Positions 22,670 to 36,079 of a stretch of DNA of 64,000 nucleotides are shown here, one piece after another. The translations under genes were made by a program, and so were the position numbers. Every line of letters starts with the position of its first letter. The first letter of the stretch is position 1. The notes beneath the pieces are model-generated. The model was not told the origin of the DNA. It saw only the letters and a list, made by a program, of their open reading frames with translations, and did not search any database. The stretch is from Mariannaea sp. PMI_226 (Eukaryota > Ascomycota > Sordariomycetes > Hypocreales > Nectriaceae): contig JANFOG010000015.1 of NCBI GenBank assembly GCA_024336345.1, positions 744,001-808,000 of the forward strand, in the 5' to 3' direction.

Positions 22670-25600
22670 ATGAGTTCAGCCAGCATTCCTCATACCTCTT
22701 GCGAGGTGTTCATCTTCGGAGATCAAAGCACACCTATCGGGCCGGCCCTACGAGCTTTATTACTTAAGCGAGACAGTCCATACCTGACACATTTCGTCGA
22801 CCAAGTTCATGTGTCTCTAAGGGGGGAAATATCCTCATTGCCAATCACTGAGCGGAAGCTCTTCCCTAATTTCACCAACGTCCAAGAGCTCGTCTCCAAA
22901 TTCGAGAAGGACGGGAGCAACGCGGCCTTGGAGAGTACCTTGGCATGCTTTTACCAACTTTGCAGCTTTATATAGTAAGGACTTTTGCTATTGATTACTT
23001 CCCATGTTCTTCTAACTGTTCAACTATAACACTTTTACTAATTCCTTCCATCTTTGTAGCTTTTACGATAATCAAGGCCGAACGTTCCCTCAATCAGAGT
23101 GTAGTTATGTAGTTGGGCTCTGCATTGGATCTCTTGCTGCTGCGGCAGTCAGTTGTTCTCGCTCACTGAGCGAGTTGGTTGCAGCTGGTGTCGATGCCGT
23201 CCGTGTCGCGTTAAATTTGGGGTTGCGCGTCCAGCGAAAGGCATCTCTCTTTGACGCCGCCAGTACTGACCTGACTGCTTCATCAACTTGGTCTGCAGTT
23301 ATATCCGATATTGTATTACCAAAGACCTCTGCCCAGGAATCGCTGGATCGCTTCAGTGACGAATTTGTAAGTTCATCTCCTCTCGGTTTTGACTAGTTCA
23401 TACTACTCTCATGTCTGTGGGGAGTTATGGTGCTGATCCAAGGTAACAGGGTCTGGCACCCCCATCTGCCCCTTATATCAGCTCAGTTGCCCACCACAGT
23501 CTCACCATTAGTGGTCCACCGTCTATGCTGGATAAGTTTGTCCACGCGATAGCTCCATCTGCGAAGGGTGTTGTCAGGGTTCCTATCCACGCACCATATC
23601 ATGCTGGCCATTTATTCACTGAGAAAGACGTGGACGATATAATCGAAATTACACGGCCGATATGCTCTCTGGAATCAGAAATACCGGTCATCTCTGGCTT
23701 CTCGGGAGACATCTTCGAGCCAGTGGCTTTCCCCGAATTACTTCGCCACTCTGTGAAAGATATGCTCATTCTCCCACTTGACCTCACAAAGGTCTCGAAA
23801 GTCGTGGCCCACATTCTGAACACTTCGTCCTCTTCCCAGTGTGCGCTGAGACCCATAGGAACTGGCGTCAGCAATAGCATTCTGTCAGCCCTGGAGCCAG
23901 AGCTCGCACAGCGATGCATCGTGGATCATCGCATCAATTCAGTACTTTCAGCCCATCACTCAACAGAGCAGCAGGCTGAAAACTCCTCGCATGGACCGCG
24001 TTCTCATAAAATTGCTATTGTGGCTATGTCTGGCCGGTTTCCGGATGCATCTGATCTCGATGAGTTCTGGGATCTTTTGTACCAAGGTCGCGATGTTCAT
24101 CGACAAGTACCCGAGGACCGATTCAACGCAGAGCGTCACTATGATGCTAGCGGCCGTCGGAAGAACACGAGCAAGGTTATGAACGGATGCTGGATCAAGG
24201 AACCAGGCCTATTCGATGCTAAATTCTTCAACATCTCTCCAAAGGAAGCCGAACAGTCGGATCCTGGCCAGCGACTCGCTCTCGAGACTGCATACGAGGC
24301 CCTTGAAATGGCTGGCATTGTTCCAGACAGGACGCCTTCAACGCAGCGAGACCGTGTGGGTGTATTCTACGGAATGGCAAGCGATGACTGGAGGGAGGTC
24401 AACAGCGGTCAGAACGTGGACACGTACTTCATCCCGGGTATGCTATTCACACGCTATTGACTTCTAATTGCAATCAATGATGAGATTAAGGAGCTGACAA
24501 CCAAGCGTAGGCGGTAATAGAGCCTTTACCCCTGGCCGACTGAACTACTTTTTCAAGTTTAGCGGGCCAAGCGCTAGTATTGACACGGCTTGCTCTTCCA
24601 GTCTCACAGCAATCCATATGGCCTGCAATTCTCTTTGGAGGAACGACTGTGACATGGCAATCGCTGGTGGTACCAACGTCATGACTAATCCCGATAACTT
24701 TGCTGGTTTGGACCGAGGTCATTTCTTGTCAAATACAGGTATGGCACCCACTCCCCTGTCACAACTTTAGAACTCTCAAGAAGGGCCTTGCTAATGAGCG
24801 ATCCCGTTATTTAGGGAATTGTAATACATTTGACGACGGTGCGGATGGATACTGCCGTGCTGATGGTGTTGGGACCGTCATCTTGAAGAGACTCGAGGAC
24901 GCCGAGGCGGACAAGGATCCCATTCTTGGCGTCATTGTAGGAGCATTCACGAACCATTCAGCTGAAGCTTTGTCTATCACCCGACCTCATGCCGGAGCCC
25001 AGGAGTATATCTTCTCCAAACTCCTTCGAGAGTCAGGAATCGACCCTTTTGACGTCAGCTACATAGAGATGCATGGCACAGGCACACAAGCCGGCGACGC
25101 CACTGAGATGTCGTCTGTCCTCAAGACTTTCGCTCCCACCAGCGGCCGCGGAGGCCGTTCGCCTCATCAAAGCCTGCATCTAGGATCAGCCAAAGCCAGC
25201 ATTGGCCACGGTGAGTCGGCTTCTGGTGTTGTGTCGTTGATCAAGACGTTACTCATGATGCAACACAATACCATCCCTCCGCACTGTGGAATCAAGACAA
25301 AGATCAATCATCACTTTCCTACTGACTTGAATGAACGAAACGTTCACATTGCAATGAGACCGACATCTTGGAACCGCCCAACAGGGAGCAATAACGCCCG
25401 ACGCGCTTTTGTGAATAATTTCTCTGCAGCCGGTGGGAACTCGGCTCTCCTACTCGAAGATGCTCCTTGGCCAGTTGCTGGGGAGCAGAGAGCCGATGAA
25501 CCCCGAACAGTCCATGTTATTGCCGTGTCAGCCAGATCAGCAGATTCCCTCAGAAGGAATGTCGCCAATCTCAGGGAGTTTGTGCAGGGATTGCAGGACC

Positions 25601-28600
25601 TTGACCCAGGTTTCCTGGCCAAGCTATCATACACGACAACGGCGAGGCGTATGCACCATAGCTTCCGGGCTTCTGTAGCAGTACAGACTTCCAATCAATT
25701 GCTAAAGGGGCTTGATGCCGTTACTCAGCGTCAAGATATCAAGAAAATACCCGCTGCGGTACGCCAAATCGGCTTTGTCTTCAGCGGTCAAGGCGCTCAG
25801 TATCCTGGAATGGGGAAGGAGTACTTCAAACACTTCTCGCTATTCCGTTCGGAAATTCTATCTTACAACAGTATTGCTCAGTCTTATGGCTTTCCGTCAA
25901 TTCTGCCATTGATAAAGGGAGAAATCGAGCTGGAGGTACTAGGCCCCGTGGAGGTCCAGCTCGGCTTAACATGCTTGCAGATGGCTCTAGCCCGGCTGTG
26001 GAAATCATTCAGCGTCGAACCTAGCTTCGTGCTTGGACATAGTCTCGGTCACTACGCCGCGCTGAACATTGCAGGTGTTCTGTCGACAAGCGATACCATA
26101 TATCTCACGGGCACAAGGGCACAGTTGCTCGTGAAAAAGTGCCGAGCTGGCAGCCATTCAATGCTTGCTGTACGAGGATCACTGCTACAAATCCAGCCAT
26201 TCCTGGATGCCAACATACACGAAGTAGCATGCGTAAACGGGCCAAGGGAGGTCGTCATCAGCGGAACAGCCGCCGACATTGATCAGCTGGCCGATACCCT
26301 CTCAACAGATAACATCAAGGCAACACGAGTGAAAGTGCCATTCGCATTCCATTCGGCCCAGGTAGAACCTATACTCTCCGACCTATACACTGCCGCGTCC
26401 CGGGTCACATTCCGCTCCCCTCGGATTCCCGTGCTCTGCGCTCTTGAGAGCTCCGTTATCCGTCCCGAAAATCATGGTGTCCTTGGACCACTTCATATGC
26501 AACGCCACTGCCGTGAAACAGTCAATTTTGAGGGGGCATTACGGGCCGGCGAACGGGAGAAGATCATCGACAAGAATGGAGCAACCCTGTGGGTTGAGAT
26601 CGGCCCTCACATTGTTTGCTCAACCTTCTTGAAATCAAACCTCGGGCAGCCCACATCGACTGTTGCCTCTCTGCAACGAAACGAAGACTGCTGGAAAGTG
26701 CTGGCCGGCAGCTTAAGTAGCCTGTACAATGCTGGTGTCGCGATTGACTGGAACGAATACCACCGAGACTTCGAGGCATGCCACCAAGTACTTCGTCTGC
26801 CTTCGTATAGCTGGGATCACAAGAAATACTGGATTCAGTATGTGCATGATTGGACCCTCACTAAGGGTGATGCTCCGTCCACGCCCAATAATTTGACAGA
26901 AATGGGCTCTGCAGCGACGCTCTCAACCCCTTCAGTTCAGCAGATTGTCCAAGAAACTGTAGATGGTCAGGTGGTGACGATCATTGCTGAGTCCGACCTT
27001 GCAAGCCCATTGTTGGCAGAAGTCTCACAAGGTCATCGAGTCAACGGCTCCAAGGTGTGCACTTCGTCTGTGTATGCAGACGTGGGCCTAACCCTAGGTA
27101 TGCACATACTTGGTAAGTACCGTCCTGACTTGAAAGATTATGCGGTCGATGTCCACGATATGCAGGTCCACAAGCCACTTATTCTTAGAGAAGATAGAGA
27201 CGGTAAGCCATTGGTGACGCCGTTTCGTATTGAGGTGCGGTACCCAATTAACAGCACTACTGCATCGATGACCATATGCAGCATCAGCTCCAACAATGCT
27301 GGACAAAAAACGAAACATGTCGACTGTGAACTACGTTTTGGCGATCCTAGAAGCTGGGAAGCCGAGTGGGACCGTCAGACATACTTGATCAGACGCAGCA
27401 TTGACTATCTTGAACAACGAGCGGCTCAAGGTCTAGATAGTATGCTTGCAACTGGCATGATCTACAAAGTTTTTTCGTCCTTGGTTGATTACCAAGATGG
27501 CTTCAAGGGGCTGCGTGAGGCTGTGTTACACAGTGACGAGCTCGAAGGCACGGCCAAAGTGCGTTTCCAGACACCCAGTGGAGGCTTCCATTGTAACCCC
27601 ATGTGGATCGACAGTTGTGGCCAGACGACGGGCTTCCTCATGAACTGCCACCAAACCACTCCAAACGATTACGTGTACGTTAATCACGGCTGGGGGTCAA
27701 TGAAGCTAGCCCAGGCCTTTCAAGAAGACGTAACATATCGTACCTATATCCGCATGAGGCCTGTCGATGGTACCAAGTACGCCGGCGACCTTTACATCTT
27801 GGATGAGAATGACAACGTGATTGGGGTTTATGGCGATATCACGGTAAGTAAATTTCGCAATGTCTCAAGTATTTGCTATCGAGTGGTGGAACTAATGGTG
27901 ATGAAACAGTTCCAAGGTCTCCCGCGTCGGGTGCTCAATACGGTTCTGCCTCCGGCTGGCTCAGCTCCAGCTGAGGCCCCTCGAGGGCCACCTCCATCAG
28001 CATTTCATATTCCGCCAATAACGGTAACTGGAGGAAGGGCTCTACCATCAAGTCGTCCCATGGAAGATGTGCCAAGTGGTCCCAGTTTCCCACCGCTTTC
28101 CACATCCAGTCCATCTGCAAATAGCCAACTGAGACCCCTCTTGCGTATATTGTCTGAGGAGATAGGTCTCTCACTCCAAGCGCTTTCAGAGGATGACCTG
28201 GATTTTGCAGACTACGGCGTTGACTCTCTGCTTTCGCTGACTATCACGGGCCGCATGCGCGAGGATCTAGGAATTGATGTAGACTCATCAGTCTTTTTGA
28301 CTTGCCCAACTCTTGGTCATTTGAAGACATTTTTGGGCTTCCAGGATCCAGATATGAGCAGCAGCAGTAGCAGAAGTGGTACAAGCAGCCCGGCAACCGC
28401 TAGTAGCTCAAACACAACCACGCCTCCAGTCACGGATGGAGAGCAAAGCGAGGAGGAGAGTGAGGAAGCGGAAAAGATCGTGGGTGACTTGCTTCAGCAG
28501 TTTCATGCCACGTCAACACTACTCCAGGGGAGTCCCAGCAGAGCACGTTCAACCATATTTCTGCTCCCTGACGGTTCCGGATCCGCCACTTCATATGCAT

Positions 28601-29367
28601 CTTTACCCCCGATCTCGCCAGAAGGCGACGTCGCAGTTTATGGATTGAACTGCCCTTGGCTCAAAGATGCTCGTCACCTCGTCGAATTTGGACTGAAAGG
28701 TCTGACAGAGTTATATGTTGCTGAAATTTTGAGGCGCAAGCCACAAGGGCCATATGACTTAGGAGGATGGTCAGCTGGTGGCATTTGCGCCTACGAGGCA
28801 GCCATTATTCTCACGAGAGCCGGTCATCAAGTTCAAAGCCTAATTTTACTGGACTCACCGGGTCCGATTGGGCTCGAGAAGCTACCACCTCGGCTATATG
28901 ATTTCCTCGATGCCCAAAACGTATTCGGCTCTGAAAATCCCCATGGTGCCGCAGGTAGCGGTGGCAAGGCTCCGAGCTGGCTGCTGGCACATTTCCTAGC
29001 CTTTGTGGATGCTTTAGACGCCTACGTACCGGTTCCTTGGGGCACAGCCCTGCTCGCCAGTGATGACAAGGGGCAGCTAACGTCACCGCTGCCTGCGCCG
29101 CCACGGGCATTCTTGCTGTGGGCTGAAGATGGCGTGTGCAAGAACATCGACGATCCTCGTCCGCAATATCGTGATGATGACCCACGCGAAATGAGGTGGC
29201 TGTTAGAGAATAGGACCAACTTTGGCCCGAACGGCTGGGATGCCTTGCTTGGTGGTAACAACATGTCCATTGATCGCATTCCAGCGGCGAACCATTTCAC
29301 CATGCTGAAGAGAGGTCGCAATGCAGAATTCGTTTCTGGGTTTCTTGCCAAAGCTATGGCGGTCTAA
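22670..29367 (+). CDS. non-reducing polyketide synthase, SAT-KS-AT-PT-ACP-TE
   Basis: Six exons (22670-22974, 23060-23366, 23450-24437, 24511-24738, 24815-27843, 27910-29367) give 2104 residues. SAT (about 1-370) keeps the GxCxG active site as GLCIG, just after the first intron. KS (about 388-820) has DTACSSS with Cys561, EMHGTGT and SIGHGE. AT has GHSLG with Ser1019. PT has His1350 (GHRVNG) and Asp1542 (WIDSCGQ). There is a single ACP with YGVDS (Ser1725). After a Ser/Thr/Glu-rich linker, the TE has GWSAGG (Ser1907) and a C-terminal His2081 (ANHF). No reductive domain or methyltransferase is present. This architecture builds an unreduced heptaketide-type chain and releases it by Claisen/Dieckmann cyclisation, as in PKS12 (YWA1) or CTB1 (nor-toralactone). 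The fifth intron (66 nt, 27844-27909) contains no in-frame stop. It is the core gene of the cluster and shares its promoter with the dehydratase. Confidence 0.95.
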
Positions 29368-30258
29368 TGGTGTGCCTCAGGAGGAGGAAGCACGAGTTTT
29401 TTGGGGGTTCTTTTTCCTACTTCTTTTTTCCTTACCCCTATGCGGCGATTTAAACAGACTGAACTACTTCCTAGAATTAAGACTTGAATTTAAATTAGTG
29501 TGATCTCCTTTTATTATTCCTTTATTATCCGAGGCTTCTTTATTTCAATCTCAGTGTGAAATGATAAGGACATTTTATTGCATTTAGATGTTTACATAGC
29601 TCCAAATTCACTCCCCTGTAGTTATGTGTAAGGAGGATCTGAGATACAGCAAGAGGTGATACACGCGTGTGAGGCCCCACATTGATTACTGGCATTTTGT
29701 AGTTCAAAGCTCGAAGGTCTTACCCTGTAGTAGTAGCCCAGTGTGCGAAGTTGACTAAAATTCAACATACACTTCAAGTATATCCTGTTGTACAATTTGC
29801 TTTTGAGTTAATATTAGGATTAAAGTCAATCATCTATAATATGACTATTTTAGAGGAGGTGGGTTTTGATATTGTTCAGTCAGGCGGATTACTACTAGTT
29901 CTGTGAAGAGAAGAGCCGCGCGTTTTACTACATCGGAATGACTGCATCTGTGGCACACATTCAATGAGACGGAGAACAATGCAATTCGTTCTCTTCTTAG
30001 TAACTTTTCACTAAAGCTGTATCACGTTGATCGATCACTGATGGAAAAGGTCAATGTTGCCGAGGTTCTGTTCTTCTGGCTAGTAGAAAAACATGTACAA
30101 GATCAAACAAAAAAATCGTCAATTTTCATTATTTGACATGACAGAGACCGACCATAGACGTCGTATTGTTCTAATCTTGGGGAAGAGATTTGTGAAAATT
30201 ACTTATACAGTCAATGCTAGTATAAGTCCAGGCCCTCGTAGGCTTGGCTGTAACGATC
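29368..30258. other. convergent intergenic region after the PKS
   Basis: AT-rich spacer between the PKS 3' end and the 3' end of the minus-strand regulator. Only frames of up to 60 codons occur, and none is convincing. Confidence 0.5.
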
Positions 30259-32503
30259 CTATGCTTTATTCATAAATGAAGAGAAATAAAATGTTTCCTG
30301 GTCATCCCGGGCCCGAGAGCTATGCGCATTGTTGCTCAACAAGTTTTGCCAAAAGTCCCAATCCATATCAACACCCTCCGTCATATAGAGGAGATCCTCC
30401 CCTGTCGTCGCCATGCTGACGTCTCCTTCTTGCGAAAGTGGCTGCTGCACGGTATGGGGGGCGCATCTGGCACCGTCAAGCCAATCCTGTATCGGGGGCA
30501 GGTTTTGTGTTGCCACAAGGCCAGTACTGTCGGGAGCGGTTGGGGCTCGATGAGCATTCTTTGTTATCGGCGCTCGTTTGCGGACAAGCTGTACTATGCA
30601 TGGCGGCTCCAAAGGTGATTCCAGTCCTCTCATCTTGACGCTCGCGAGTCTCTGACTCCATGCTTTCAATGTGAAATTACCAAGAGCCCAATGAAGGGGG
30701 TCAGTGGTATCCGAAATAAACCGTGGGTGGTGCTCGTAAATCTGGTTAATCACGTCCCAAGCTGCATCGACGACCAGACCCGTTGCACGACCAGACAGCG
30801 TTCGGATCAGTAAAATGAAGGTCTCGTATGGGAAAAAGTTTGCAATGTGCCACAGATAGCACCGGAGTGAGCTTGTGGAGTGAGAGAGAATGTCGTACCG
30901 GATTACCTCGAGACTGTTTTCCAGAAGCATATCTAGCTGTTCTGAGCTTAGGTCAGAGTCTCTTTCTGGACGATGAATTGGATGATACATCGACAGCCTT
31001 AGCTGGCAAATGGCGGACCTAGCCAGGTAGGTCGTCAAGAGATTTAACGGGACATCTATATGCATGTTGTTGAGGTACTTCTCTTCGATGTGGCTCTCAA
31101 GGTCATCAATTAACTTTAGGAACTTTGCTTTCCCGCTGGCTGAAGTCGCGGTGCTGAGTAGGCATCTCTGCTGTATCATCCACACACCAATCTCGATTCG
31201 GACCGAGCAGAAAACCATCTCAGTTGTGACTGACGAGGGAACAGGCAATGAGCTCACCGAAGGAATGAGATCCGCGTCGTTGAGATTCAGTGGCTGCTTC
31301 GTGTCTCCGAACAGTTGCATGTCTGGGTTCATGGATGCGCCCGTCAATTGTGCTGTTCGGCCATCCAGTATGAGGATTTGCCACCAAACGCGGCGCCTCA
31401 ATTCAGCCTCAAAAGGTGGCAGGTCCTTCAATGAACTCTCACGGTGCAAACCCATTCTTTGACCCATGCGTGTTGCAAGACCCGTCAAGAGCCATAAAAT
31501 GTCGTGGTCGCAGAGGTGACGGAGGGAGAGCTGTGAAAAGCGGTCAGTTAATGACTTTATCGTAGGTAAAGGGGAAGCATATCTTGCAATCCAACGACCT
31601 ACCAGATATAAAGTAAAGGCTTGAAGCACCTTGAGATCTGTCGACCTTAGAAAGTCGACTCTGCTCAATGCCACCTCGGTCGCATGACAGAATCTGGCCA
31701 ACTGCATCTCTCTGGATTGATTCAATAGGGTTTGGCATTCTTCCTCCGTCAGGGACACCACGGCAACAAGATAGATGGAGAATATCAGAGCCTCAGTGGG
31801 GCCCACATTCGAAGACGGCTCGGACAGTGACTGAAGAATGTCCTTTTGAACAGAGGGCCCATGAAGAAGTTTTGTCAGAGGGTGGACGTTGCTGGTGAAT
31901 ACTTGCCATAACTGGAATGACTGAACGGCTGATGGATGTTGTATTAATGGTGAGCCTGACTTCTGCCGCCCAAATATGAGGTTGATATCAGTTGAAGGCA
32001 ACTCAGGCCTCATTCGTATTGATGGCTGGTGGTCTGAAGCTGTAGTATTGGTGCTCTTTCTTTCCATCTATTGAAGAATAAAGGAAAGAATCAGTAAAAA
32101 CATCCTAAAATTGCTTATCATAAAATGCAGTCTGGCTTAGACTCACCTCATCGCCGAGACTCGTCCACAATTTGTTGCTAGGTGATTATGGTTAACGACA
32201 TTTTTCTTCCCGACATGTTTTCTTGTCCTGCTGGTAGCCTTACTCCTCTACGTAACGACGCTGATCTCCACTGACAATGACTTGCCCGCCATTACTTGAA
32301 GAATCCACCCCTGACGGCATGAGCCGGCGCTGGCCCAAGCGAGCATTACGGGTGTTTGCGTTCTGAGGAGATGGCAGACGCAGCCGCACACAGTCTTTAC
32401 CAGTCCTGATGCAATAGGCACATGGTGTCTGGCCGTTGCACCTAATCTTACGGTGCTGGCAAGGGACACAGGAGTGTCCTCTAGTGATCTTCACGTCAGC
32501 CAT
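30259..32503 (-). CDS. Zn2Cys6 transcription factor with fungal_trans domain, AurR2-type
   Basis: Three exons, 32503-32244, a tiny 31-nt exon 32177-32147, and 32067-30259, give 699 residues. The zinc cluster has Cys12, 15, 22, 28, 31 and 38 (C-x2-C-x6-C-x5-C-x2-C-x6-C). The microexon supplies the conserved link after the zinc cluster (YVEDNKLWTSLGDE). The large exon holds the fungal-specific regulator domain: a YLVGRWIARY segment, GLATRMGQRMGLHRE, then ELRRRVWWQILILDGR. It is placed between PKS and pump and shares a 1.35-kb divergent promoter with the pump. The aurofusarin cluster likewise contains a second regulator (AurR2), so a pathway-specific role is likely; direct evidence is lacking. 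Confidence 0.85.
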
Positions 32504-32906
32504 GGCGTGACAAGGCGGTAAAAATGTAGCCTAAGAGGTGGTGACAGAGCTTGGGGAAGGTCGCTCTTTGTTTTCTGCGTTTATTGGAGTGGGTTGCTTT
32601 TGGTTAGGCAGTGGGAATAGTTGGCAGGGATAATTTTGTGGGCAAACACAGCTAATAAAGGTCATTTGCACGCCACCAACATCCAATTCTTGTTGGTTTT
32701 CGCCTGCGGCACGGGCTTCATTGGCCCCTCCCACCCTTCCCCCCAGGCATTTGGAGTAGGGCCAGATTATATACCGTGCTTCTTTCTTCTGTCTTCTTTT
32801 GTTGGTCTTAAAAATAAAAAATCCTTTACTCAAAAGGGGTTTAATGATGGAATATGATGAAGCAAATGAAATAAATAATAGCTATACATAAGTTTAATCA
32901 ACAATT

Positions 32907-32980
32907 TATTTTATTTTATTTTATTTTTCTTTCTTTTTTATTTTATTTTTGTTTTTAGTTTTTAGTTTTTAGTTTTTTTT
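32907..32980. repeat. T-rich low-complexity tract
   Basis: This is a run of TTTTA and TTTTC units ending in three tandem TTTTTAG-like units and a poly-T. It lies inside the divergent promoter and may be nucleosome-poor; no other role can be read from it. Confidence 0.7.
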
Positions 32981-33329
32981 TCAGCATATTTCTGCTATAT
33001 TAAACTCTTCTTATCGCTCTATTAGGCATTTATTATATCATCACTCTTACAATCATGTTTCCCACTGTCATCTCCCTTCGACTCGTACGTGTCAAATGCC
33101 GAGCATGGATCCCAATCAGTAAGACCACTTGGCTCGCTCCCTGTGTCGGCCGCCGCTGACGCAAATAAGTGCCGGGGCTTGAGAGCCTGTCAGACGTCCA
33201 TCGCGCAGAAGGCACTAGGAAAAAGTCCCGGACCCGTCGTACGAGACAGGGACGGGACCGCTCCTAAGGCTCCTAAGGCCTCCTTCGAATCCTGACAAGG
33301 ATCTAGCAACCTTTTCAGTCTAGCCTAGT

Positions 33330-33474
33330 GTGCCAGATCCCCGAAATGTGACATGTGGGACAAAGGGCGGGACCGCTCCCAAGGCCAGTGGCCAACATCC
33401 AGGAGGATTTCGGCCCCGAGATGGACGTGCCAGGTCCCCGAGCTTGTGCATGTGAGAGACAAGGGCGGGACCGC
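33330..33474. repeat. imperfect direct repeat in the pump promoter
   Basis: Two copies of about 47 bp (33330-33376 and 33427-33474) start GTGCCAG(A/G)TCCCCGA and end GGGCGGGACCGC. A third copy of the end element with one extra base lies at 33249-33261. The unit carries CGG and CCG triplets suited to Zn2Cys6 factors. Confidence 0.7.
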
Positions 33475-33857
33475 GCTACGGCAGTACTGATGCCAGTTCC
33501 ACTCCGTGATTGAGTCCGACGACGGTCGCGTCCCCGACACCGATTTGGGGCCGCTCCGTGATGGCTTCTACAGTCCGAGTCCGGGCAATATTTGCTGTCA
33601 GAGCCAATTCATGCCCCTATTGTGACCATATTTTAAAGCCAGGCCGTGTTTTGTCATAATGTCAATTTCCAGCTCTCTGCCCCCCAAAAGATGGGATCGT
33701 TGTCCAACCAAACCATTACTTAACCAACCTTTGGACCAGGGCCGTAGAGAAAACCACGACTTTCTGATAACCTCACCAACCACTTTCACGGCATTCTATC
33801 TATCTCTCCCTTCCTTTCCCTTCCCTTCCCACTTCGATCCGTTCAGCCACGGCAACC

Positions 33858-35566
33858 ATGGCTGAGAAGCACGACCAGGTGGAAAAGCTGGACAGGGCTA
33901 ACACCGACACTCCAAACGACAATGCTCCGTCAAACCCTCCATCTGAAGCCAAGTCCGATGTAGAAGATGAGTCGCAGTACCCCCATGGGCTAAAGCTTGC
34001 CGTCATCATTCTCTCCAACATGATCGCCATGTTCCTTGTCGCCTTGGACCGCACAATCATCGCAACAGCCATTCCACGAATTACGGATGATTTCAAAGCC
34101 CTCGGAGACATTAGTTGGTATGCCAGCGCCTATCTCATCACGAGCTGCGCCACTCAGCTTCTCTGGGGCCGCATCTTCACCTTCTACCAGACCAAGGCCG
34201 TCTATCTCGCTGCCATCTTCATGTTCGAGCTGGGTTCCCTTCTTTGCGGCGTAGCTCCAAACTCGGTCGCCTTTATCATTGGTCGAGCCATCGCTGGAGC
34301 AGGATCCGCTGGTATCTATTCGGGCTCTACAATTCTCATCACCACTGTCACACCTCTAGCTAAGCGTGCAGGCTATGTCGGCATGATGGGAGCCGTCTTT
34401 GGCATTGCATCGGTCATTGCACCGCTTATTGGAGGAGCTTTTACGGACCGTGTCACCTGGAGATGGTGTTTCTACATCAAGTAAGTAATCTTGGGCCCCT
34501 TTCTCTTCAAACACCGTACAGGTGTTATCTGCATGATGTGCTGACCTGTGTGCTTTGTAGTCTTCCTGTCGGAGGAGCCGCCGTTGCTGCCCTGTTGCTG
34601 CTATTTCCAAAGTTCCCCCCGAACGAATCCGTCTCCATTCCGCAGCAAATCAAGCAATTGGATCCCTTCGGGAATCTTGTGTTTCTACCTGGTGTCATTT
34701 GCTTGATTTTGGCCTTGCAGTGGGGCGGTGAGAAATACCCGTGGAGTGAAGGTCGAATCATTGCACTTCTAGTACTCGCCGGGGTCCTTCTCATCACTTT
34801 CGTCGTCATCCAGATCTGGCAGCAAGAGAATGCTACTGTCCCGCCGCGCTTGTTTAAGCTTCGAAACGTCTGGTTAGGCACCGTGTTTGCCTTTTGCCTC
34901 GGAGCCGTCCTCATCGTCTTTTTGGTGGCTCTGCCAATCTGGTTCCAGGGAATTCGAGGCACAGACGCCATCACTTCCGGTATCGATACACTTCCTCTCG
35001 TATTGTCTCTTGTCGTTGGAGCTATCGTGTCTGGAGGTCTTATCAATGGAGTTGGTTGGTTCAACCCGGTGTTTTTCTCATCTGTTATATTCATGGCGGT
35101 TGGCGGTGGTCTCATCTCGACATTTGTTGTCGACACTCCAACACACACCTGGGTTGGATATCAGATCATGCTTGGCCTGGGCATTGGTCAAGGCATGCAG
35201 CTAGCCAGTTTGGGGGCCCAGGTCGTCTTGAGTCAGAAGGATGTTCCCACTGGTGTGTCACTCATGTTTTTCGCCCAGTCCCTCGGAGGGTCAGTGCTCG
35301 TCTGTGTCGGCCAAGCCGTCTTCAATAATGAACTTCGTTCTCGATTGGCCACCTTTGACGGCCTTGACGTTGCCCAGGTTGTCGGTACTGGCGCCACGCA
35401 GCTGCGTCATGTTGTGCCTGCTGATCTCCTCAAGGATGTGCTCGTTCAGTACAATGCAGCGCTTCGAAGCTATTTCTATGTGGGGCTTGGGGCTGCTTGT
35501 TTCGCTATTTTGCCATCATTGGGAATTGAATGGAAAAATGTCAAGGGCAAGGAATTTGTGCACTAG
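33858..35566 (+). CDS. 14-TM MFS efflux transporter (DHA2 family), AurT-type
   Basis: Two exons, 33858-34480 and 34561-35566, give 542 residues. The charged N-terminal tail (about 50 residues) is followed by the first helix ending in [17 protein letters not shown], the D1 motif of 14-helix drug:H+ antiporters. [11 protein letters not shown] is the loop 2-3 motif A region, and [16 protein letters not shown] matches motif C-type glycine-rich antiporter sequence. The junction restores YINLPVGG, conserved in this family. Hydrophobic helices run almost to the C-terminus. It should export the pathway intermediate across the plasma membrane, as AurT pumps rubrofusarin to the extracellular oxidases. 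DHA2 type fits AurT. It is transcribed away from the AurR2-type regulator and towards the BBE-like gene. Confidence 0.9.
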
Positions 35567-36079
35567 GTATTGACAGCGATGCGAAGGAAAACACAAATTG
35601 ATAATTTTGGATCGACTCTACAATTGGCAGAAACTATTCGACCCGTGGCCAAAAGGTAAGTCAAGGTAATGGATACAACAAAAAAATACATTAAAGTGTG
35701 GGTAGTCTTAGTATTGTAAAGTAGAAACCAACTTGTAATGAGAAACCAAAAATAGAATCATTATTCGAAACAAAGACTTGATCAAACGAGGGTGATTAGA
35801 TGGGCTTGTAATTACACTATTCCTCTATTATTTGCGAAGGGCGAAGGGGTTCTAGATACCTCATCTTAAGATTGAAAATAAGGTAAAATCAAGAGCTTCG
35901 GTGTGTTATACTAGAAAGACGGTGCCGCACGATGATTATCAATAGAGCCCCTTGATTGTTTTTATTGGGTTTAGCCTTGGGTTATCTATTCTTTTTCACT
36001 ATTTTGCACAAAAACTTCAAATGCAACCTTTCTCTTTGATCTCTACATAATCCACGTTCAATCTGGGGGGACGATCATC
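35567..36079. other. convergent intergenic region
   Basis: AT-rich 3' spacer between the MFS pump and the BBE-like oxidoreductase. No coding frame or repeat of note was seen. Confidence 0.5.

Larger units (their letters stand above)
32504..33857. promoter_or_regulatory. divergent promoter region, regulator / MFS pump
   Basis: The left half is AT-rich with a T-rich low-complexity tract. The right half (about 33100-33600) is GC-rich and contains TCGGCCCCGA (33410-33419), several CCGGAC/CCGAC elements and an imperfect direct repeat described separately. A pyrimidine-rich stretch (TTCCTTTCCCTTCCC) at about 33810-33830 precedes the pump start. Short frames here are treated as chance. Confidence 0.5.

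Noticed and set aside
34525..35148. 207-codon minus-strand open frame
   Set aside because: It is the shadow of the MFS transporter on the opposite strand, with no motifs of its own.
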